DNA from: Hymenobacter sp.
GTDB taxonomy: Bacteria > Bacteroidota > Bacteroidia > Cytophagales > Hymenobacteraceae
Length of the DNA: 35,862 nucleotides
NCBI GenBank assembly: GCA_028288445.1
Contig: JAQBNT010000178.1
Location: 1-35,862 of the forward strand
Direction: 5' to 3'
Positions 8,520 to 15,304 of this stretch are shown piece after piece. The position numbers and the translations under genes were made by a program. The number at the start of each line of letters is the position of its first letter. Position 1 is the stretch's first letter. Under the pieces are notes generated by a model that was not told the DNA's origin, did not search any database, and was given only the letters and a program-made list of their open reading frames with translations.

Positions 8520-8996
8520 CTACTTCCGCGCCTGGCGCAAGTCGTGCTTCACCTGCTTGTGGGCCGTTTTGAGGTAGTGCTTGAGCTGCTGCTTGCGCGA
8601 TACCACGATAACACGGGCATCGGTCAGGCTCACCGTCGATTCTTCAGCGGCACCGTTCAGGGTCATGGCCTCGTCGGCGTAGCCCGCATACGTCACCACG
8701 GCTTGCAATGCTCCGGCATTGGCCGGTATTTCAAATTCGAACTCTCCGTCGGCGTTAGTCACAGCCATCTGTTTGGTGCCCGTGAGGATAACTACCGCAC
8801 CAGGCAGGGGCCCAGCGGGGTTGGTGATTTTGCCCACGAGCACCACCTTTTCAGGGCCGGAACCTGCGGCTTTTATGGTCGTGCTGTCAGCGCCGTAAGC
8901 CACGGTTGCAACGTCGGTGGTAGCAAAAGCAGTTGCCGAAGCCTGGCCAAGCGCAAAAGTGAAAGCCAGAGCAGCAATAAAGTAAAAGAAGCGCAT
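8520..8996 (-). CDS. Small exported carboxypeptidase-regulatory-like domain protein
   Basis: A 158-residue exported protein made of a signal peptide (residues 1-23, ending ASATAFA) and one carboxypeptidase-regulatory-like beta sandwich at about residues 50-125. Visible signatures are VLVGKITNPAGPLPGAVV, TNADGEFEFEIP and VVTYAGYADEAMTL. A basic tail (KQQLKHYLKTAHKQ, then RQARK) follows. The domain normally sits at the N terminus of TonB receptors; here it stands alone. The in-frame start at 9068 is rejected because the signal peptide begins at 8996. A similar protein is encoded directly upstream at 9292-9696, so the two look like diverged duplicates. Function is unknown. Confidence 0.85.
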   Translation of the reverse strand: MRFFYFIAALAFTFALGQASATAFATTDVATVAYGADSTTIKAAGSGPEKVVLVGKITNPAGPLPGAVVILTGTKQMAVTNADGEFEFEIPANAGALQAVVTYAGYADEAMTLNGAAEESTVSLTDARVIVVSRKQQLKHYLKTAHKQVKHDLRQARK

Positions 8997-9072
8997 AAAT
9001 GGGTGGGCAAGAGAAGCGTTCAGGACTAGATGTTTGAATGATGCATGTGCAGCGTCACAGCCAGACAAACGA

Positions 9073-9104
9073 GATGCAAAGAATTTTGTTTAACTTTTTG
9101 CATC
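9073..9104. promoter_or_regulatory. Inverted repeat upstream of the small exported protein gene
   Basis: GATGCAAA (9073-9080) and TTTGCATC (9097-9104) are perfect 8-bp arms 16 bp apart, about 77 bp before the start codon at 8996. The sequence is AT-rich, and the site could be an operator or a leader hairpin. No regulator is identified. Confidence 0.35.
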
Positions 9105-9193
9105 AATCTATTAAACGAACCAGGTCTTTTAGCAGGTAAAAACTAGTGATTTAGCAAAGCAGTAGCTCTGCGTCTGGGACCTGATTATCAAAT

Positions 9194-9228
9194 GAAGAAG
9201 CCCCGGCCTCAAAGACCGGGGCTTCTTC
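9194..9228 (-). terminator. Terminator of the second small exported protein gene
   Basis: GAAGAAGCCCCGG and CCGGGGCTTCTTC are perfect 13-bp arms around a 9-bp loop. It lies 64 bp past the minus-strand stop at 9292. The T tract on the minus strand is short. Confidence 0.75.
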
Positions 9229-9291
9229 AAAAAGTGAGTTGCAGAAAAAAGTGTGGTAGACAGTAAGCGCCGGAAATCAGACGGAAAAGAA

Positions 9292-9696
9292 TCAGTTGGT
9301 AGCCGGCGTGGTATCGCGAAGCAGGTACACCGAGCCCAGCGCCTGCACGGCGGCCAGCCGCACGACTTCTTCGCGCAGGCCGCCGAAGCCGCAAGTCAGC
9401 TCCACTTCTTTCACGCTGGTGGGCACGCGCAGCTCAAATTCCCCTTCCGAATTGGTTACCACGATGGTGCGAGTGCCGTGCAACCACACCGTGGCCCCGG
9501 GCAATGCGCCTTTCCGGCCCTGCACCACGCCGTGAATGACTTTGGTTGTGGCGGTCTTGGTGCCTTCCTCCGGGTCGGCGCTGGTGGTTTCCTCCGGCTT
9601 CCCACCCGATGAAGTGTAAGCATACTGTGCCTGGCTGGGCATGGCGGCCAGCAAAAGGCCAATGGCAACAACGGTGGAGGTGAGGCCGGATTTCAT
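9292..9696 (-). CDS. Small exported carboxypeptidase-regulatory-like domain protein (paralogue)
   Basis: A 134-residue exported protein. The ATG at 9696 starts a signal peptide (KSGLTSTVVAIGLLLAAM, cleavage near SQAQ). Residues about 50-120 form a single carboxypeptidase-regulatory-like sandwich with IHGVVQGRKGALPGATVW, TNSEGEFELRVP and a VVRLAAV strand. This arrangement matches the neighbouring protein at 8520-8996: the shared elements are LPGA, a Gly-Thr followed by VTN, and EGEFE/DGEFE. A GTG four codons upstream (9708) is possible but lies before a better ATG. The gene has its own consensus promoter at 9734-9765 and terminator, so it is a single transcription unit. Function is unknown. 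Confidence 0.82.
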   Translation of the reverse strand: MKSGLTSTVVAIGLLLAAMPSQAQYAYTSSGGKPEETTSADPEEGTKTATTKVIHGVVQGRKGALPGATVWLHGTRTIVVTNSEGEFELRVPTSVKEVELTCGFGGLREEVVRLAAVQALGSVYLLRDTTPATN

Positions 9697-9733
9697 AGCG
9701 TATTGCACTAATGGTATTCTCTATTGAAGGATA

Positions 9734-9765
9734 CAAACGTACAATAAAATCATAGCATGTTGCAA
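9734..9765 (-). promoter_or_regulatory. Bacteroidota-type promoter of the second small exported protein gene
   Basis: On the minus strand TTG (9765-9763), a 21-bp spacer and TACGTTTG (9741-9734) fit the -33/-7 consensus exactly. The predicted start near 9727 leaves a leader of about 30 nt. An AT-only inverted repeat (AATAATAAA/TTTATTATT, 9774-9797) lies just upstream. Confidence 0.65.
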
Positions 9766-9838
9766 GGGTTTATAATAATAAATTCACTTTTATTATTGGA
9801 TAAGCGCAATTAAAACCCAGTTGTTCATTCGTGATTAA

Positions 9839-9870
9839 TAAAAAAGCCTCCGCAATACATATGCGGAGGA
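9839..9870 (-). terminator. Terminator of the SdpI-like gene
   Basis: CCTCCGCA and TGCGGAGG pair around ATACATA; on the minus strand the hairpin is followed by GCTTTTT. It lies about 70 bp past the stop at 9938. Confidence 0.7.
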
Positions 9871-9937
9871 GTTTGGTTAATAACTAGATAATCGAGGACT
9901 GGCTAGCTAAGTTTGCCCGTCAGTGGGTACGGCTAAC

Positions 9938-10600
9938 TCAGGCCATATTACGCAGTCGCTCTTCCTGCCGGAAAAGGAAATAAGAGTAGCCGTAGCAAAA
10001 CACCGCCGTGAGCACCAGCAGCCCCGCAAATATCAAGTGCATCTGCCGGGTGGGTACCACCAGCGCCAAGCTGGCAATCAGCAGCCCCGCCAGACAGAAA
10101 ACCATGCCGCCCACCCGGTGCGTGCGCGCCCACACGGTGGGGCTTTCCAACGTCCAGGGGGTGCGGATGCCCACGAAATAGTTGGGCTGCACGGTGGTGA
10201 GGTAGTTGCCTATAAAGGCCAGAAACAAGCCCAGCAGCACCAGCAGGCCCCCGCCCGAAGTGCCGGGATGCAGCCCCATATACAAGCCATAGCCGGCCAG
10301 CCCGCCCAACATGGCCACCACAGCCAGGCGCAGCTTCTGGAAGTTTACGCTATTGCTATCGAGGCGGCGCTTGGGGTCGAGGTAGGGCAGTGCACTGAAA
10401 AACAGGGCCGTGCCCAGCGGTAAGCCCAGCGTGAGCAGCCACATATGGTCGCGGCTGGTGTAGCCGTTGGCCTGCCCGCTGCCGTCGAAGTGCGTGGGCA
10501 CCTGAGCCGGCAGTTGCGGCCACACATAGAGCAGGTACAGCGACGGAGCCAGCACGGCCACGAGCGTGAGCAATTGCCACAGAAGCAGATTCTTTTTCAT
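9938..10600 (-). CDS. SdpI-family integral membrane protein (DUF1648 plus SdpI region)
   Basis: A 220-residue inner-membrane protein with about six hydrophobic segments. The N-terminal part has the DUF1648 pattern: a first helix followed by LPAQVPTHFDGSGQANGY. The C-terminal part is SdpI-like, with GNYLTTVQPNYFVGIRTPWT, then ESPTVWARTHRVGG. In Bacillus subtilis SdpI is the immunity protein against the SdpC toxin and also signals to SdpR. Here the gene follows an ArsR-family regulator gene by 29 bp on the same strand, the same order as sdpRI. No SdpC, SdpA or SdpB gene is present in the window, so an immunity role is not shown. The ATG at 10600 is preferred over the one at 10654, which would overlap the regulator gene. 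Confidence 0.88.
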   Translation of the reverse strand: MKKNLLLWQLLTLVAVLAPSLYLLYVWPQLPAQVPTHFDGSGQANGYTSRDHMWLLTLGLPLGTALFFSALPYLDPKRRLDSNSVNFQKLRLAVVAMLGGLAGYGLYMGLHPGTSGGGLLVLLGLFLAFIGNYLTTVQPNYFVGIRTPWTLESPTVWARTHRVGGMVFCLAGLLIASLALVVPTRQMHLIFAGLLVLTAVFCYGYSYFLFRQEERLRNMA

Positions 10601-10629
10601 GAGTGCCGCAAAAAAAGGAAGTGGAAAAA

Positions 10630-10884
10630 TTAGGATTTGAACTGGTAAAGCCATCCCAGCAATTCATCAAAAACGGTCATGTTGAGGGTGTAAACCACGA
10701 ACTGGCCCTGCTTCTGGCTGGTGACGAGGTCGGCCTGGCGCAGCAGGTCGAGGTGGTGACTGATGGTGGGGGCCGAGAACTGGAACTGCTCGGCAATGGC
10801 CCCGGCGGTGGCTGGCCCGCCCCGCAGCCGCTCCAGGATGGCGCGCCGCGTGGGGTCGTTCAGGGCTTTGAAGAGGGCATTCAT
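10630..10884 (-). CDS. ArsR/SmtB-family repressor, SdpR-like
   Basis: An 84-residue winged-helix DNA-binding protein covering nearly the whole domain. The order is helix 1 NALFKALNDPTRRAILERL, the recognition helix region APTISHHLDLLRQADLV, and the wing SQKQGQFVVYTLN. The Cys/His metal-binding signature of ArsR (ELCVCDL-like) is absent, as in the SdpR group, so it is probably not a metal sensor. It is the first gene of a pair with the SdpI-like gene. A perfect palindrome at 10902-10917, 18 bp before its start codon, is a likely autoregulatory operator. By analogy with B. subtilis, membrane capture of the repressor by the SdpI-like protein would relieve repression; this is inferred. Confidence 0.9.
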   Translation of the reverse strand: MNALFKALNDPTRRAILERLRGGPATAGAIAEQFQFSAPTISHHLDLLRQADLVTSQKQGQFVVYTLNMTVFDELLGWLYQFKS

Positions 10885-10901
10885 ACGGGGTGCTTCAATG
10901 A

Positions 10902-10917
10902 TTAGACAAATGTCTAA
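10902..10917. promoter_or_regulatory. Palindromic operator candidate of the ArsR/SdpI operon
   Basis: TTAGACA AA TGTCTAA is a perfect inverted repeat with 7-bp arms, centred 25 bp before the ATG at 10884. Its AT-rich form, length and position fit an operator for an ArsR-family autorepressor. Confidence 0.65.
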
Positions 10918-10930
10918 ATAAAATTGGAAT

Positions 10931-10963
10931 AAAAAAGCGCGGCCCCTGTGAAAGGGGCCGCGC
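10931..10963 (-). terminator. Terminator of the small membrane protein gene
   Basis: GCGCGGCCCC and GGGGCCGCGC are perfect 10-bp arms around TGTGAAA; on the minus strand six T residues follow. It lies 29 bp past the stop at 10992. Confidence 0.88.
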
Positions 10964-10991
10964 GGCTAAAACAATTTCGGGAGGCCCGGCG

Positions 10992-11369
10992 CTAGGCCGG
11001 TTGCTGTGCCGTGGCTTCGGCCGCCGTTTCGGGGCGGCGGCCCCAGGCGGCGCAGCGGTTTTGCATCTGCTGGCGGAATTTCTCGCGGGCTTCGGGGCTG
11101 AGGTGCTCCATGCGGCCGGCCATGCGCTGCTTCCACTCGCGGCGCTTGCGGGCCCAGCTGCCGGGCCGCCCGCCCCGGAACCCGCCGAACAGGATGCGGC
11201 TCAGCAACAGCAGGCCGTAGGTTTGGCCCAGCGTGATGGCGGGCAGGCGGAACAAGGATGGCATCAGCCAGTTCCAGAGGGCCTGCGTGGCAAACCCGGC
11301 AACGGCGATGAAAAGCGCCGCGAAGAAAAAGAAACGGAGGCCGCGCAGCAGCCAGAATTTACGGTCCAT
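10992..11369 (-). CDS. Small two-helix membrane protein with basic C-terminal region
   Basis: A 125-residue protein of unknown function. Two hydrophobic segments are seen: about residues 10-33 (RFFFFAALFIAVAGFATQAL) and 42-62 (AITLGQTYGLLLLSRILFGG). They are followed by a charged tail rich in Arg, Lys and Trp (WARKRREWKQRM) and then LSPEAREKFRQQM. The arrangement suggests an inner-membrane anchor with a cytoplasmic or periplasmic charged tail. It lies downstream of the ECF sigma factor gene with 146 bp between them and may be cotranscribed, so a regulatory link to the sigma factor is possible but unproven. The ATG at 11369 is preferred over 11429 because the extra 20 residues lie within a repetitive stretch (11380-11414). 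Confidence 0.75.
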   Translation of the reverse strand: MDRKFWLLRGLRFFFFAALFIAVAGFATQALWNWLMPSLFRLPAITLGQTYGLLLLSRILFGGFRGGRPGSWARKRREWKQRMAGRMEHLSPEAREKFRQQMQNRCAAWGRRPETAAEATAQQPA

Positions 11370-11387
11370 GATGAATGAGGATGTACG

Positions 11388-11496
11388 GATGTGGAAATGT
11401 GAAAGTGTGCCGATGAAAAGCCGGGGCATTATTGAAGGAAGCGGAGAATAAAACGGCCCCTGTCAGGCAGCCGCCTTATTTTCACATTTCCACATC
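11388..11496. repeat. 17-bp inverted repeat made of 8-bp periodic motifs
   Basis: GATGTGGAAATGTGAAA (11388-11404) recurs exactly inverted at 11480-11496. Around each copy the sequence follows an 8-bp pattern close to RATGTGNN for four to five steps. The pair lies between the ECF sigma gene and the small membrane protein gene. Confidence 0.7.
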
Positions 11497-11515
11497 AGCA
11501 CATTCTGCACACTAC

Positions 11516-12118
11516 TTAGTCGGTGAATAATTCGGTGTAGAGCTTTTGCAGGCGCTTGCGCAGGTGCAGCACGGCGTAGTGCTTGCGCGAAATCAGGGTT
11601 TTGAGCGGCACGCCGGTTTCTTCTTCCATTTCGCGGAAGGTCTTGTCTTCCAGCTCGTGCCACACAAACACTTCGCGCTGAGCGGCCGGCAGCTCGGCTA
11701 GGGCGTCGCTGAGGGCTTCCATGAGGGTTTCGCGGAGCAGGCGGTTTTCGGGCGAGTCGTCGGGGGCGGGCAGCAGGTCGGCCAGCAGCAGGCCCTCGCC
11801 GTCGTCGCTGGCCTCGGCCGCGCCGAAGGCCGCTTCCAGGCTCACCGGCCGCTTGCGGCGGTAGAGGTCGGTGATGCGGTTGCGGGCCACCCGGAAGAGC
11901 CAGGCCGCCGCCTGCTCCACTGGCTTGAGCAGCCGGTAGCTTTCCACGAGCTCGGCGAAGACGTCCTGCAGGAGGTCTTCGGCCTCGGCTTCGTCGGGGA
12001 TGCGCCGCCGGATGAACTGCAGCAGGCGCGGGCGCTGCTGGCGCACGGCTTCGGCAATCTGGCGGTCTTGCTGCGAAGCCGTCATCGGCAGGAGGGGAGA
12101 GGGGAGCGAAAGTGCCAT
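11516..12118 (-). CDS. ECF-type RNA polymerase sigma factor
   Basis: A 200-residue sigma-70-family factor. Region 2 spans about residues 25-92 (LLQFIRRRIPDEAEAEDLLQ, the DVFAELVESY core and the WLFRVARNRITDLYRRKRP promoter-opening segment). Region 4 spans about 135-190 (LSDALAELPAAQREVFVWHE, then TFREMEEETGVPLKTLISRK). An acidic linker (EASDDGEG) joins them, and region 3 is absent, as usual for ECF factors. Several starts are possible: 12136, 12118 and 12085. I use 12118, although 12085 (MTASQQDRQIAEAV) also gives a complete region 2. No classical anti-sigma gene is adjacent; the small membrane protein downstream is the only partner candidate. Target promoters are unknown. Confidence 0.9.
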   Translation of the reverse strand: MALSLPSPLLPMTASQQDRQIAEAVRQQRPRLLQFIRRRIPDEAEAEDLLQDVFAELVESYRLLKPVEQAAAWLFRVARNRITDLYRRKRPVSLEAAFGAAEASDDGEGLLLADLLPAPDDSPENRLLRETLMEALSDALAELPAAQREVFVWHELEDKTFREMEEETGVPLKTLISRKHYAVLHLRKRLQKLYTELFTD

Positions 12119-12212
12119 GGTTGTCATTCTGAACAAACAGACGCGGGCCCGGTGAAATTACTTTAAGAAGTGGCAGCGCAATTTAAATATCCTGCCTTTT
12201 CCCGCCCTTTTC

Positions 12213-12318
12213 TGTCACCCTGAGCGGAGCGAAGGAGCTTATCACGTTCGGGCCGTGGGCAAGAATCACGACAACTCATTTGGCGGTGATAAGGTCCTTC
12301 GCTCCGCTCAGGATGACA
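12213..12318. repeat. Inverted-repeat element of the dispersed TGTCAnCCTGAGCG family
   Basis: The left arm TGTCACCCTGAGCGGAGCGA and onward (12213-12245) pairs with the right arm ending CGCTCAGGATGACA (12286-12318), with about 40 bp between them. This is the palindromic repeat that gives spurious peptides such as HPERSEG and LSAAKD in many bacterial genomes. It fills the gap between the divergent sigma factor and IPT-domain genes. A related copy lies at 24639-24723. Confidence 0.85.
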
Positions 12319-12395
12319 AGCGCCAACCACCGCCCGCACGTTAAAAACCAACGCCCTCAACCCGCGAAATGCCTCTTAATTAGGCCGTAAAGCGG

Positions 12396-12403
12396 TATCT
12401 TTG
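12396..12403 (+). promoter_or_regulatory. Candidate -7 promoter element of the IPT-domain protein gene
   Basis: TATCTTTG matches TAnnTTTG exactly, 61 bp before the start codon at 12465. The usual -33 TTG is not evident; a TTAAT lies about 20 bp upstream. Apart from the repeat at 12213-12318, nothing else stands out in the gene-free stretch 12119-12464. Confidence 0.45.
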
Positions 12404-12464
12404 GCCCTGAAATGGGCATTTCGCCCACGGTCCTTTCCATCATTCATCATTATTCAGTTACCGT

Positions 12465-14579
12465 ATGAGATATTTCTATCATCTGGGCCTCACGGCGGGC
12501 CTGGTGGCCTTGCAGGCGGCCTCGGCTTTGGCCAACCCGTTCACGCCCGGCAACATTGTGATTGCCCGCGTGGGCGATGGCTCGGCGTCCATCGCCAACT
12601 CGGCCGCGACGGCCGTGTTTCTGGACGAATACTCCCCGGCCGGGGTGCTGGTGCAGTCGGTGGCCCTGCCCACGTCGGTGAGCCCCACCGGCCGCAGCCT
12701 CACCGCCGCCGGCAATGCCCCCACCGAGCTGGGCCTGGCCCGCACCGGCGATGGCCGCCACCTGGTGCTGGCCGGCTACGGCACGGTGCCCGGCACGGCG
12801 GCCGTGGCTACTTCCCTGGCGACCGACGTGGCCCGCGTGGTGGGCGTGGTGTCGCCCGGCGGCAACATTGACACCAACACGGGCCTGGGCAACGCGTTCG
12901 ACGGGGCCAGCGTGCGCGCTGTGGCCTCTCACGATGGCGTGAGCTTTTACGTGGTGGGCAGCGACGCCGGGGTGCAGTACACCACCTTCGGCAATTTCAG
13001 CCCCACCCGCATCGATGCCGGCCCGGCCGCCCTGCGCGGGGTTCGCATCGCGGGCGGCAACCTGTACGTGTCGGCCAATACCAGCCCCAACTTCGGCCTT
13101 AGCAAGGTGGGCACTGGCCTGCCCACCACGGCCGGCCAGGCCGTGACGGTGCTGCCCGGCTTCCCGGCGGCCACGGCGGGCTCCAGCCCCAACGGCTTTT
13201 TCTTCGCCGACCTGAGCCCGGCCGTGCCGGGCGTGGACGTGGTGTACGTGGCCGACGGCCGCACCGGCACCGGCAACGGCATCCAGAAATGGAGCCTGGT
13301 GGCGGGCAACTGGGTGCTGAACGGCACCATCGCCGGGAGTTCGGCCACGGGCCTGAGCGGCATCGATGGCAACCCCAATGCTGCCGGCACCGGCGTTTCG
13401 CTGGTGGCCAGCAGCCCCGCCAGCCTCTACATTCTGGCCGATAACACCGGCTACAACGTGGCCCCCACCCAAACCGTGCTGCCCACGCCGGCGGCCCGGG
13501 CGGCCACCAACACGGCTTTTCGCGGCATTGCCTTTGCGCCGGTGGCCCCGGCCCCGGTCATTGCCAGCATCAACCCCACCAGTGGGCTGGTGGGCGCGAC
13601 GGTAACGGTGACGGGCTCGTTCTTCACCGAAGCCTCGGAGGTGACGCTGAACAGCGTGGCCATTGCGAGCTTCACCGTGGTCGATGCCAACACCATCACT
13701 TTCGAAGTGCCCGTGGGTGCTACCTCGGGCACCGTGGCCGTGACCACGCCCGGCGGCACGGCCACCAGCGCGGGCACCTTCACGGTGCTGGCCCCCAACC
13801 CGGTGCCCACCATTGCCAGCCTCGCGCCCAGCACGGCCGTGGCCGGCAGCGCCAACCTGGTGCTCACGGTGAACGGCACGGGCTTCGTGAGCGGCTCGGT
13901 GGTGAGTTTCGGAGCCAATGCTCTTGCCACTACCTACGTTTCGGCCACGCAGCTCACGGCCACGGTGCCGGCTTCGGCCCTGGCCACGGCCGGTAGCTAC
14001 GGCGTCACCGTCGCCAGCCCGGCTCCGGGCGGGGGCACTTCGGCCGCCGTGGCCTTCACGGTAACCGTGGCCGCGCCCGCCATTGCCAGCTTCACGCCCA
14101 CCACGGGCGGGCCGGGCACCGGCGTCACCATCACCGGCACCAATTTCGCGGGGGCGACGATGGTACGCATTGGTTCCTTCAACGTGCCCACTTTCATCGT
14201 GGTATCGGCTACCAGCATCACGCTGACGATACCGGCCGGCACGGGCAGCGTGAGCGGCTACCTGTCGGTGACCACGCCCGCCGGCACGGCCACCAGCGCG
14301 GCCCTGTTCAACCTGGTTTCGGCCACCACGGCGGCCAATGCCCTGCCCGGCCTCTCGGTGTTCCCGAACCCGGCCACCGACCGCCTCACGGTGGCGCTGC
14401 CCTCGGCCGCCCCGGCCACGGTGGCCCTGCGCGACCTGACCGGCCGCCTGGTGCTGGCCCCCGCCGCGCTGGCCCCCGACCACCAGCTGCTGCTGCCGGC
14501 CACGCTGGCGACAGGCGTGTACCTGCTTGAGGTGCAGCAGGGCGCGGCTACGGCCGTGCGCCGCATCGAGAAGCGGTAG
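12465..14579 (+). CDS. Secreted IPT/TIG-domain protein with T9SS sorting domain
   Basis: A 704-residue surface or secreted protein. Residues 1-23 are a signal peptide (ends ASALAN). Residues about 24-360 resemble a propeller-like region with repeated short strands (DGRHLVLAGYG, DVVYVADGRTGTGNGIQKW, ASLYILADNTG) also found in Bacteroidota proteins with T9SS tails. Three IPT/TIG immunoglobulin-like domains follow at about 366-447, 450-536 and 538-622, each starting with a P-x-I-x-S-x-x-P-x-x-G pattern. Residues 628-704 form a type A T9SS sorting domain (LSVFPNPATDRLTV, LRDLTGRLVL, GVYLLEVQQG). No catalytic motif is seen; an adhesive or glycan-contact role is possible. The gene is monocistronic, ending at a strong terminator. 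Confidence 0.92.
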   Translation: MRYFYHLGLTAGLVALQAASALANPFTPGNIVIARVGDGSASIANSAATAVFLDEYSPAGVLVQSVALPTSVSPTGRSLTAAGNAPTELGLARTGDGRHLVLAGYGTVPGTAAVATSLATDVARVVGVVSPGGNIDTNTGLGNAFDGASVRAVASHDGVSFYVVGSDAGVQYTTFGNFSPTRIDAGPAALRGVRIAGGNLYVSANTSPNFGLSKVGTGLPTTAGQAVTVLPGFPAATAGSSPNGFFFADLSPAVPGVDVVYVADGRTGTGNGIQKWSLVAGNWVLNGTIAGSSATGLSGIDGNPNAAGTGVSLVASSPASLYILADNTGYNVAPTQTVLPTPAARAATNTAFRGIAFAPVAPAPVIASINPTSGLVGATVTVTGSFFTEASEVTLNSVAIASFTVVDANTITFEVPVGATSGTVAVTTPGGTATSAGTFTVLAPNPVPTIASLAPSTAVAGSANLVLTVNGTGFVSGSVVSFGANALATTYVSATQLTATVPASALATAGSYGVTVASPAPGGGTSAAVAFTVTVAAPAIASFTPTTGGPGTGVTITGTNFAGATMVRIGSFNVPTFIVVSATSITLTIPAGTGSVSGYLSVTTPAGTATSAALFNLVSATTAANALPGLSVFPNPATDRLTVALPSAAPATVALRDLTGRLVLAPAALAPDHQLLLPATLATGVYLLEVQQGAATAVRRIEKR

Positions 14580-14608
14580 CCGCCGCTGAAGCGCTAGCTG
14601 TTTGCTGT

Positions 14609-14645
14609 AAAAAAGCCCTTTCCGGTTTCCGGGAAGGGCTTTTTT
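14609..14645 (+). terminator. Rho-independent terminator of the IPT-domain protein gene
   Basis: AAAAAAGCCCTTCC-type arms pair with GGAAGGGCTTTTTT around GGTTTCC, with T residues at the end. It starts about 30 bp past the stop at 14579. Confidence 0.88.
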
Positions 14646-14704
14646 GGTTACAAAACGTTTAGCTGCGGGTTTGAGCGGCGGCTGGCGCGCGTCAGCGGGG
14701 GAGA

Positions 14705-15298
14705 TTAGTGGGTTTGGGTTGTGGCTTGTGCGCCCGGTATTACGGCCCCCTCGGCCAGGGCTGCTGCCTCGGCGGTGAGCGCGGCCAGCCGCGCCCGGAG
14801 CAGGTGCCAGCGCGTCGCGGATTCGGCCGGCAGGGGGCGGGCATGCCGCGTGAGCCAGCCCATCAGCCAGGCCCCCCGGCCGGGGTTGTCGGGGTCGGGG
14901 AGGGCTTCGGCCGCTGCTTGCCGCAGGGCGGGCAGGGCCTGGGCCCAGTGCTGAGCCACGCGGGCCTGGTGTTCGATGACGGCCATTTCGTTCGCGCAGC
15001 GGGCGGCCTGGTGCTGGCACACGCGCCGCCGAAAGTCCAGCGCTGAGGCGTCGGGGGCCGGGGTGCCGGGGGCCAGCGCCGCCGCCGGCGCGGGGGCGGC
15101 TTCGGGAGGCGGCAAGTGCTGCACCAGGGGCCGGAACGCCATAAAGACCTCCCCGCTGAGGCGGCGGCGGCCCGTTTCGACCGACCGAATCAGCTCCAGG
15201 CTAACGCCCAGGTACAGGGCCAGCGCGGCTTGGTCCAGCCCAAACCAAGCCCGCGTCCGGGCCAGCAAATTATCCGAAGGAGCCGCTCGGCGTGCCAT
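14705..15298 (-). CDS. XRE-type helix-turn-helix regulator with helical C-terminal domain
   Basis: A 197-residue predicted transcriptional regulator. Residues 11-60 form an XRE-like HTH (LARTRAWFGLDQAALALYLG, then VSLELIRSVETGRRRLSGE). A Pro/Ala-rich linker (about 63-87) leads to an alpha-helical region (88-197) with repeated Ala/Leu/Arg patterns and two Cys residues in CQHQAARC. The C-terminal region matches no family I recognise and may serve oligomerisation or ligand sensing. Immediately upstream, four TGTACA sites in two 55-bp units cover the promoter region, suggesting autoregulation. The gene stands alone between the IPT gene's terminator and a structured repeat; no toxin partner is visible, so it is probably not an antitoxin. 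Confidence 0.82.
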   Translation of the reverse strand: MARRAAPSDNLLARTRAWFGLDQAALALYLGVSLELIRSVETGRRRLSGEVFMAFRPLVQHLPPPEAAPAPAAALAPGTPAPDASALDFRRRVCQHQAARCANEMAVIEHQARVAQHWAQALPALRQAAAEALPDPDNPGRGAWLMGWLTRHARPLPAESATRWHLLRARLAALTAEAAALAEGAVIPGAQATTQTH

Positions 15299-15304
15299 AA
15301 AAAG

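Noticed and set aside
12163..12360. A 65-residue minus-strand frame containing HPERSEG.
   Set aside because: The peptide comes from translating a well-known dispersed palindromic repeat and is a typical spurious annotation.
12450..15020. An 856-residue open frame on the minus strand, opposite the IPT-domain gene.
   Set aside because: It is the mirror of a real high-GC gene, rich in Gly/Arg/Ala/His with no domain, and it also runs through the terminator and into the XRE gene. Such frames are expected from codon bias.
14705..15298. The XRE protein as the antitoxin of a toxin-antitoxin pair.
   Set aside because: No small partner gene lies on either side: one neighbour is a terminated T9SS gene and the other a non-coding repeat.
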